The translations under genes and the position numbers were made by a program. The notes under the pieces were generated by a model, which saw only the letters and a program-made list of their open reading frames with translations, ran no database searches and was not told where the DNA came from. A stretch of 7,052 bases of DNA. It comes from an uncultured Porphyromonas sp. Its GTDB lineage: Bacteria > Bacteroidota > Bacteroidia > Bacteroidales > Porphyromonadaceae. Shown here piece after piece: positions 1 to 6,081 of the stretch. Each line of letters starts with the position of its first letter. The stretch's first letter is position 1. The stretch lies in the NCBI GenBank assembly GCA_902465775.1, contig CABQOJ010000060.1, forward strand, positions 1-7,052, in the 5' to 3' direction.

Positions 1-491
1 GCACCGTAGTCTGTGCTGGTGGTGGTGTCGGTATGGCACCGCTCTACCCTATCGCCCGTGCGCTCAAAGCTGCTGGCAATAAGGTCATCGTCGTAGCTGC
101 AGCTCGTACCAAGGAGCTCATCATACTGGAGAAGGAGTTCAGAGAGTTTGCTGACGAAGTCATCATCATGACTGACGATGGCTCCTATGGCACAAAGGGT
201 CTCGTGACTGATGGTGTCGAGTCGGTCATCAAGCGCGAGAAGGTAGACCTCTGCGTGACGATCGGGCCCGCTATCATGATGAAGTTTGTCGCTCTTCTTA
301 CGAAGAAGTACAACATCCCCACCACCGCCTCACTCAATACCATCATGGTCGACGGCACTGGCATGTGCGGTGCTTGTCGTATCACCGTCGGAGGCAAGAC
401 ACGTTTCGTCTGTGTCGATGGACCTGAGTTTGACGCTCACCAGGTAGACTTTGACGAGCTACTGATGCGTCTCAACACCTATAGGAAGTAA
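1..491 (+). CDS. NfnA-like FAD/NAD-binding [2Fe-2S] subunit, partial at 5' end
   Basis: Small subunit of an NADH-dependent ferredoxin:NADP+ oxidoreductase (Nfn)-type enzyme, commonly annotated as sulfide/dihydroorotate dehydrogenase-like FAD/NAD-binding protein. The window enters the gene mid-frame (first full codon at 3). The ATG at 33 is internal, because the nucleotide-binding motif CAGGGVGMAPLYPIA straddles it. About 162 residues are visible of a family of roughly 260-280, so the N-terminal FAD domain is mostly outside. The C-terminus holds an iron-sulfur motif with Asp at 351-353 and Cys codons at 366, 375 and 411, i.e. D-x4-C-x2-C-x11-C. PyrK proteins use four Cys; an Asp as first ligand is the arrangement described for characterised NfnA. 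It lies 30 bases before its partner gene, which supports a two-subunit cytoplasmic complex. Family assignment is secure; bifurcating activity is inferred. Confidence 0.9.
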   Translation, partial: TVVCAGGGVGMAPLYPIARALKAAGNKVIVVAAARTKELIILEKEFREFADEVIIMTDDGSYGTKGLVTDGVESVIKREKVDLCVTIGPAIMMKFVALLTKKYNIPTTASLNTIMVDGTGMCGACRITVGGKTRFVCVDGPEFDAHQVDFDELLMRLNTYRK

Positions 492-521
492 GTATCACAC
501 TGAGCTAACCACAATATTACA

Positions 522-1997
522 ATGTCAGAACAAAAGGATCTGGTCACCGCTCGTCGCAACGAACCTTGGCGCGAGGAGCTTCGCAAGTCACATACTGGTA
601 AGGAGCGCATGTCTACACCTCGTGTCAAGATGACTGAGGTGGACCCTCATGAGCGTGCTCGTAGCTTGACGAAAGAGGTCAACTGCGGTCTCACCGAAGA
701 GGAGGCTCGCCGGGAGGCTATTCGCTGTCTGGACTGTGCCAATCCCTCTTGTATGGAGGGTTGCCCCGTATCAATCAACATTCCCTCTTTTATCAAGAAT
801 GTAGAGCGTGGTGACTTTGCCGCTGCAGCGCACATCATCCGTGAGAGTAGCTCGCTACCCGCTGTATGCGGTCGTGTATGCCCTCAGGAAAAGCAGTGTG
901 AGAAGCACTGTATCTACACGGAGAAGATGAAGCGTGACGCCGTTGCTATCGGGTATCTTGAGCGCTTTGTCGCAGACTATGAGCGAGAAAATGGCCTATA
1001 CGAACTACCCGAGATGGCTCCCGCCAATGGAAAGAAGATTGCCGTCATCGGTAGCGGTCCTGCAGGGCTCTCTTTCGCTGGCGATATGGCTCGCTGGGGT
1101 TACGATGTGACTGTCTTCGAAGCTCTGCACGAGGTCGGTGGCGTACTTAAGTATGGTATCCCCGAGTTCCGTCTCCCCCTACGAGTGGTCAATGCCGAGC
1201 TCAAGATCTTGGAGCAAATGGGCGTTCACTTTGAGACCAACGTCGTCGTGGGTCGTACGCTCTCTCACGAGCAACTACAGGAGATGGGCTTTGCAGGTAT
1301 CTTCGTAGGTAGTGGTGCTGGCTTGCCCAACTTCATGAATATCCCTGGCGAAAACCTCGCTGGCGTCATGAGCTCCAACGAGTATCTCACCCGTGTCAAC
1401 CTAATGGGCGCTGGTACCGAAGGGGCTGAGACACCTATATATAAGGGAGACGTGGTCGCAGTCATCGGTGGTGGTAACACCGCCATGGACTCAGTCCGTA
1501 CGGCACTTCGCCTGGGTGCTAAGCGTGCCATGATCGTCTATCGTCGTAGTGAGGAGGAGATGCCCGCACGTCATGAGGAGATCCTACATGCTAAGGCTGA
1601 GGGCGTTGAGTTCCTCACGCTACACAATCCCATCGAGTACGAAGGCAACGAGAAGGGCAAGGTGTGCCGTATGAAGCTACAGCGCATGGAGCTTGGCGAG
1701 CCTACGCCTGATGGACGTCGCAAGCCTGTCCCCATCCCTGGCGCTATCGATGAGGTAGACGTAGACGTGGTCGTCGTGAGCATCGGTGTTTCGCCGAATC
1801 CACTCATTCCACGCTCTTTCCAAGGTCTAGAAGTTTCGCCCAAGGGAACCGTCATCGTCAACGAGCATAACCAAAGCTCTATCAAAGAGGTCTACGCTGG
1901 TGGCGACATCGTCCGTGGTGGTGCGACAGTCATCCTCGCTATGGGTGACGGACGCAAGGCTGCTGCCAATATGCACGCAGCTCTAAGCCAGCAGTAA
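522..1997 (+). CDS. gltA: NfnB/GltA-type iron-sulfur flavoprotein (annotated NADPH-dependent glutamate synthase)
   Basis: Large subunit of the same complex, 491 aa, cytoplasmic. The N-terminal iron-sulfur domain has eight Cys in two groups, C69/C72/C77/C81 and C116/C120/C126/C130, the set expected to hold two [4Fe-4S] clusters. A FAD-binding GSGPAGL lies at 177-183. An NADP(H)-binding GGGNTAMD begins at 316, followed by RRSEEEMPAR at 341-350. A second FAD contact, AGGDIVRGGATV, is near 459-470. This layout is shared by the glutamate synthase beta subunit and by NfnB. No glutaminase or FMN synthase subunit is present nearby, and the upstream neighbour is NfnA-like, so NADH/NADPH/ferredoxin electron transfer is more likely than glutamate synthesis. 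The start at 522 follows an A-rich leader without Shine-Dalgarno; about 35 residues precede the conserved region, so a start at Met30 cannot be excluded. Arg codons are mostly CGT/CGC, hinting at good expression. The symbol follows common annotation; nfnB may be better. Confidence 0.93.
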   Translation: MSEQKDLVTARRNEPWREELRKSHTGKERMSTPRVKMTEVDPHERARSLTKEVNCGLTEEEARREAIRCLDCANPSCMEGCPVSINIPSFIKNVERGDFAAAAHIIRESSSLPAVCGRVCPQEKQCEKHCIYTEKMKRDAVAIGYLERFVADYERENGLYELPEMAPANGKKIAVIGSGPAGLSFAGDMARWGYDVTVFEALHEVGGVLKYGIPEFRLPLRVVNAELKILEQMGVHFETNVVVGRTLSHEQLQEMGFAGIFVGSGAGLPNFMNIPGENLAGVMSSNEYLTRVNLMGAGTEGAETPIYKGDVVAVIGGGNTAMDSVRTALRLGAKRAMIVYRRSEEEMPARHEEILHAKAEGVEFLTLHNPIEYEGNEKGKVCRMKLQRMELGEPTPDGRRKPVPIPGAIDEVDVDVVVVSIGVSPNPLIPRSFQGLEVSPKGTVIVNEHNQSSIKEVYAGGDIVRGGATVILAMGDGRKAAANMHAALSQQ

Positions 1998-2022
1998 CTT
2001 AGCACAGCCAGTAGCTCTGCCT

Positions 2023-4608
2023 ATGCTGGCGCGCATCATCCTACCCCTAGCCCTCGAGGAGGAGTACACTTATCGTGTACCCGAGGCGCTGTGTGAACAG
2101 GCGAGGGTCGGTATGCGTGCGCTAGTGCAGTTTGGCAGTAAGCGCTACTACTACGCTATCATATCTCAGCTGATCGAGGAGTCCGAGAGACCTCTCGGTC
2201 AGCTGAAGTCTATTATAGCCCTACCCGACCGAGAGGCGATAGTGACTCAAAGTGAGATCGAACTCTGGCGCTGGGGCGCTACCTATTATATATGTTCGCT
2301 GGGCGCTTGGCTCACGGCAGCTATACCGAGTAGCTACCTACCCTCTAGCGAGACGCAGGTGGCGTGGCGAGAGCCTGACGAAACGCCCGAAGGCGATCAA
2401 GCAACCGACTACAGAGCGACCGAGCTATCGGAAGAGATACGTCGTGAGCTCCTCTCCATGCGAGGGCATCAGGCGAAGGTAAGCAAGCTGGCGAAGATAC
2501 TCGGCGATCGTATCTATCCCGAGATAGACCGGCTCCTTCATGCTGGCGTACTCATCGGCAGCGAGTCCATACCACGCTACAGCCGGTCCGTACAGGTCGG
2601 CTCGCCAGCCGTGCAGTTTGCTGAGGAGCTATGCTCCGAGGAGTCCCTCTCCGAGCTTGTTGAGAGCCTCTCCCGAGCCAAAGCTCAGAAAGCTATGGTA
2701 GAGCAGCTGATAGACCTCCTCTACCAGCATGAGCTACCGCTCGACACGCCCCTACTCCGAGAGACACTCGTTGGTCGAGACACCAATAGGCAGGCGACAC
2801 TCCGCACACTCATCAAGCGAGGCATACTGCGAGAGACTGCGACTTTCTTCGATCCACTCGTACGTCCCACAGTACAGCGCACAGCCTCGACAAATGAGTC
2901 CAGCCTACAGAGCCAACTCTTCGAGCGTCTCATTGGCGAAACCTCCCGTCCCGTACTCTACCAAGCGACCAGCAATGAAGAGCAAATAGAGCTGGTCGTC
3001 TCAATGGTTGAGCAGATGCTACAGCGAAGCCCTTCGGCACAGGTAGTTATCTATGTGCCCCAGCTCTTCCTCTTTGACCAAAGCCTCCTCTACAGTGCCC
3101 TACAGCAACTAGCTAGAAGCGGGGAGGCGACACCCTTTGACCTAGTCCTCTACAGTTCCTCCACGACAGACGCTGAGCGGATGGCACTCCGTGCTAGACT
3201 CCTCGGGCTGATGCACCGAGAGCGTGGTCTCATCGTCCTCACCTCTCGTATGGGCAGCCTCCTTCCGCTCTCACGCTGTGACCTTGTCATCGTTACCGAC
3301 GAGGAGAGCAATCGCTACAAGCAGTCCGAGCCAGCGCCTCGCTATCATGCTCGTGACCTGACAGTCGTCGCTTGTAAAAGGAGCCAGACACCGCTCCTAC
3401 TGACTACCGTTGCGCCTTCTGCCGAAGCTCTGTACAACGTAGAGAGAGGATACTACGGCTTGCTCAATCAGCTGAGCACCCAGACCACTCCAAAGGCGCC
3501 ACGCCCCTTCGAACTCATCGACCTATCCCTACAACGTAAGCAGGGCAAGCTACCGTGGGGACAGATGCTTTCCATCGAACTACGCAAAGCTCTCCTCGAC
3601 CAGTGCCAGGCAGGGCGCAAAAGCATCCTCCTACTCAATCGTCGTGGCTATGCCCCGCATCTCGTCTGTAGACATTGCCAGAAGACCCTCCAGTGTCCCA
3701 ATTGTGACGTCGGGCTGGTCTACCATAAGTCCACGCAGAGCGTCAGCTGTAGCTATTGCAACTTCACTGCGCCGGCTCCTCGTGCCTGTCCTCATTGCCA
3801 TCAGAGTGATACGCCGGCTCTAGGCCTGAGCGAAGCTCCGACAGATAGCAAGCTCGGTGCCTTCAGCATACAGGGCTACGGCGTAGAGCGTATCGCCGAG
3901 GAGCTCACGCTCTTCACCCCGCCTGAAGTTCCCATCCTGGAGCTCAGCGCTTCGCAATATTATAATAAGGAGTCGCTGCAACGGATGCGCCAGCTGATAC
4001 GTAGCGACGAGCCAGCCATACTGGTCGGCACCTCAAGCCTTATCTATCTAGATGCCATCCGCAATGTGGGACTCATTGGCTTGGCAAATTTAGATCAATT
4101 GATCGTGGGCGATGACTTTAGAGCCAACGAACGAGCCTATGCTGCGCTCAGCCGATTCGGGAGTAACTATCCCACGGCACAGCTTTACATACAGAGCTAC
4201 CAGACCGACACCCCGCTACTTGACAGTCTGCAGGGCGGAGCCACGGCAGAGCCTTATGGCGTAAGCGAGCTAGCGGAGCGGGAGTACCTCCACTTCCCCC
4301 CCTACGTGCGTCTCATCTATGTTTATGTACGAGGAGCCTCCGAGGGTGACGTCTGCTATACCGTAGCGGCCCTATCACGTCTGATGCAGGCAGAGCCGTT
4401 TCAGTCGCTCTGGCAAGCCTCAGCACCCATTGCGCCCTACGTTTCTTGGGTGCGTATGCGCCATATTCGCTATATTTGCATGAGAATACGTTCCTCTAGC
4501 TCCTGGCGGGAGGTGCGTATGCAGATTTGTCATATTATCTCCACGGTACAGAAGAGCGCTATCCAAGCGCGACGGGTACAGATCTATTGCGATGTAGATC
4601 CTCTCTAG
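2023..4608 (+). CDS. priA: PriA-family primosomal protein N' with degenerate helicase motifs (probable pseudohelicase)
   Basis: Replication-restart initiator PriA, 861 aa (E. coli PriA is 732). The N-terminal 3'-DNA-binding domain is at about 1-105 (ILPLALEEEYTYRVP; WRWGATYYICSLGAW), with a winged-helix-like stretch at about 130-190. The zinc module has all eight Cys: 549, 552, 558, 561, 576, 579, 589, 592. NRRGY (539-543) and the C-terminal domain ending CDVDPL are kept. The ATPase core is not. Walker A GxTGSGKT reads QATSNEEQ (314-321), DEEH reads DEES (426-429), GSATPS reads TTVAPS (461-466), GTQMIAKGLDFPNV reads GTSSLIYLDAIRNV (669-682), and the GRAGR arginine motif is gone (about 709-717). 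About 15-20 extra residues follow the last Cys pair. The frame is unbroken, so this looks like adaptation rather than decay. It starts 25 bases after the preceding gene, without Shine-Dalgarno; the start fits the family N-terminus. Arg codons are more mixed (CGA, AGA, AGG) than in the upstream gene. PriA identity is firm; lack of helicase activity is inferred. Confidence 0.93.
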   Translation: MLARIILPLALEEEYTYRVPEALCEQARVGMRALVQFGSKRYYYAIISQLIEESERPLGQLKSIIALPDREAIVTQSEIELWRWGATYYICSLGAWLTAAIPSSYLPSSETQVAWREPDETPEGDQATDYRATELSEEIRRELLSMRGHQAKVSKLAKILGDRIYPEIDRLLHAGVLIGSESIPRYSRSVQVGSPAVQFAEELCSEESLSELVESLSRAKAQKAMVEQLIDLLYQHELPLDTPLLRETLVGRDTNRQATLRTLIKRGILRETATFFDPLVRPTVQRTASTNESSLQSQLFERLIGETSRPVLYQATSNEEQIELVVSMVEQMLQRSPSAQVVIYVPQLFLFDQSLLYSALQQLARSGEATPFDLVLYSSSTTDAERMALRARLLGLMHRERGLIVLTSRMGSLLPLSRCDLVIVTDEESNRYKQSEPAPRYHARDLTVVACKRSQTPLLLTTVAPSAEALYNVERGYYGLLNQLSTQTTPKAPRPFELIDLSLQRKQGKLPWGQMLSIELRKALLDQCQAGRKSILLLNRRGYAPHLVCRHCQKTLQCPNCDVGLVYHKSTQSVSCSYCNFTAPAPRACPHCHQSDTPALGLSEAPTDSKLGAFSIQGYGVERIAEELTLFTPPEVPILELSASQYYNKESLQRMRQLIRSDEPAILVGTSSLIYLDAIRNVGLIGLANLDQLIVGDDFRANERAYAALSRFGSNYPTAQLYIQSYQTDTPLLDSLQGGATAEPYGVSELAEREYLHFPPYVRLIYVYVRGASEGDVCYTVAALSRLMQAEPFQSLWQASAPIAPYVSWVRMRHIRYICMRIRSSSSWREVRMQICHIISTVQKSAIQARRVQIYCDVDPL

Positions 4609-4680
4609 CGTCCTGACGAAACAGCACCTCAACTTGATCGTGAAGTCTTATAACCCATTAGAGCCCCCTGAATAGTATCC

Positions 4681-4749
4681 ATGTATTACTATCGCTTTAC
4701 CTTATTATTACTCATCGCTCTCCTCGGCTTATCCCCCTTGGGAGCGCAG
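4681..4749 (+). other. Signal peptide coding segment of the DUF3078-type protein
   Basis: Codons 1-23 encode a Tyr/Arg N-region, then a hydrophobic core LLLLIALLGL (8-17), then a small-residue cleavage region ending GAQ before EYTHTDS. There is no Cys at the cleavage point, so signal peptidase I processing is expected rather than lipoprotein processing. The exact cut (after Ala22 or Gln23) is uncertain. Confidence 0.8.
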
Positions 4750-6063
4750 GAGTACACCCACACAGATAGCTTATCCACGGCAGACAGCGTCACGGCACCC
4801 GTCGTCGAGCTCACCACGCTCAAGGTGCAGTACCTCCTCAACCGCGCCAATCCCGTAGCGCCACTACCCAAGGAGGTACTCCCCACGACCCTCCTCGTGC
4901 AAGCTCCCCTCTCGTCAGCCGTGAGCGTCATCTCCAGTGGCAAAAACCCCGAGCTATCCCTAGACTTACCCACCAGCTTGGTCAGTAAAAGCACCCCTCT
5001 CGCCACAGCACTGCACGGTGAGGAGCTACAGCTCCCCGCCCTACAGCAATACTACGAGCGTAGCTTGCAAAGCGTCAACCAGCTCAAGCTCGCCACTCCC
5101 GCACTAATCTCTCGTCAGGAGGGAGACCTACTGGCGCACCGTATCGATATAACCACCGTCGGAAGCTCAAAGCCCATCGTCGCGGCAACCGTCAATACGC
5201 CCTTTGCAGGCGTTGATGCGTCAGACCAGCTCCACGGCGTCACGCTAGCCAGGAAGTATTGGTTCCCCGGGCTAGAGAGCAACATACAGTTTAGCCAGAC
5301 CTATATCTCGCCTAACTGGCACAAGGGTGGTAACAGCGCCCTGGCGCTCCACAGCAAGCAACTCCTCCGGCTCAGCTACGAACGGGACAAGGTCAACTGG
5401 CTCAACGAGCTAGAGTGGCGCATCGGACTCAACGCCGAGATACGTGACTCGCTCCAGGGGTACAACATCTCCGATGACCTCCTCCGTATGCGTAGCAACC
5501 TAGGCATCAAAGCCTTCAAGGGGTGGTACTACTCACTCGATGTAGAGGCACGCACACAGGCTTTCGAGCAGTGGTCAGAAGACAAGAAGGTGCTTTACTC
5601 GGCCTTTGCCTCGCCCCTCACGCTCACCGCTGGCCTCGGTATGAAGTGGGTCGTAGACAATAAGTCCAAGACCCACTACGGTCGTCGCTTCCGACTCGAT
5701 CTCAACATCGCTCCCCTCGCCTATGACTTCAAGTGGTCCGCACGCAAGGATATAGATATGACTCGACACGGCTTTAAGGAGGGCAAAAACATCTACAGCG
5801 CCATCGGCTCCATGCTGCGCGCCAATATGATTTGGGACTTTACCGACACCTTCGCTTGGGAGTCGCGGCTCTACTACAATACCAGCTACAAGCGCATTGA
5901 GACCGAGTTTGAGAATTCCCTCATCTTCGCCTTCAGTCGCTACTTCTCCACCCGTGTCAATGTTCTGCTTCGCTACGATGATGCGGTACCGCTCACCCCA
6001 GAGAATAGGTCTCGCCTGCAGATCTATCAGATGCTCACTGTCGGCTTTGATCTTAAGATCTAA
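4681..6063 (+). CDS. DUF3078-type outer-membrane beta-barrel protein
   Basis: A 460 aa exported protein of unknown function that resembles the DUF3078 family found mainly in Bacteroidota. Residues 1-23 form a signal peptide: short N-region, leucine-rich core, cleavage near GAQ. Residues 24 to about 165 are a poorly conserved, Ser/Thr/Pro/Leu-rich region with no motif I recognise. From about 185 the sequence alternates polar and aromatic or hydrophobic residues in strand-like runs. It carries family-like landmarks: SPNWHKGG (210-217), DKVNWLNELEW (236-246), SPLTLTAGLGMKW (311-323), RYDDAV (431-436) and YQML (449-452) before a final strand ending in Ile. This pattern suggests a beta-barrel inserted in the outer membrane. 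The 72-base gap before it is the largest in the window and could hold a promoter, but I see no good Bacteroidota -33/-7 pair, hairpin or Shine-Dalgarno. The tgt gene follows 18 bases later, so the two are probably co-transcribed. Family call is from remembered motif patterns; function is unknown. Confidence 0.8.
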   Translation: MYYYRFTLLLLIALLGLSPLGAQEYTHTDSLSTADSVTAPVVELTTLKVQYLLNRANPVAPLPKEVLPTTLLVQAPLSSAVSVISSGKNPELSLDLPTSLVSKSTPLATALHGEELQLPALQQYYERSLQSVNQLKLATPALISRQEGDLLAHRIDITTVGSSKPIVAATVNTPFAGVDASDQLHGVTLARKYWFPGLESNIQFSQTYISPNWHKGGNSALALHSKQLLRLSYERDKVNWLNELEWRIGLNAEIRDSLQGYNISDDLLRMRSNLGIKAFKGWYYSLDVEARTQAFEQWSEDKKVLYSAFASPLTLTAGLGMKWVVDNKSKTHYGRRFRLDLNIAPLAYDFKWSARKDIDMTRHGFKEGKNIYSAIGSMLRANMIWDFTDTFAWESRLYYNTSYKRIETEFENSLIFAFSRYFSTRVNVLLRYDDAVPLTPENRSRLQIYQMLTVGFDLKI

Positions 6064-6081
6064 ACCTTTCACATCGGCACT

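Noticed and set aside
33..491. A complete 152-residue protein starting at the ATG at 33
   Set aside because: The glycine-rich nucleotide-binding motif begins in frame before this ATG and runs through it, so the Met is internal and the gene is cut by the window edge.
1265..1885. Two antisense open frames of 88 and 104 codons inside the NfnB/GltA gene
   Set aside because: They overlap a strongly conserved gene completely and encode low-complexity Ser/Thr/Pro/Arg-rich peptides typical of reverse-strand shadows.
4093..4104. Perfect 12-base palindrome GATCAATTGATC
   Set aside because: It lies inside the priA coding region, is single-copy as far as I can see, and encodes residues in a conserved stretch, so it is likely chance.
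2023..4608. priA as a pseudogene
   Set aside because: Despite lost ATPase motifs the frame is uninterrupted over 861 codons, with both terminal domains and all eight zinc Cys conserved, so a functional pseudohelicase is the better reading.
4609..4680. Possible promoter or terminator between priA and the DUF3078 gene
   Set aside because: A TTG at 4634 and a TATAA-like stretch near 4649 are too close for the Bacteroidota -33/-7 spacing, there is no TAnnTTTG, and I found no stable hairpin with a T-run.
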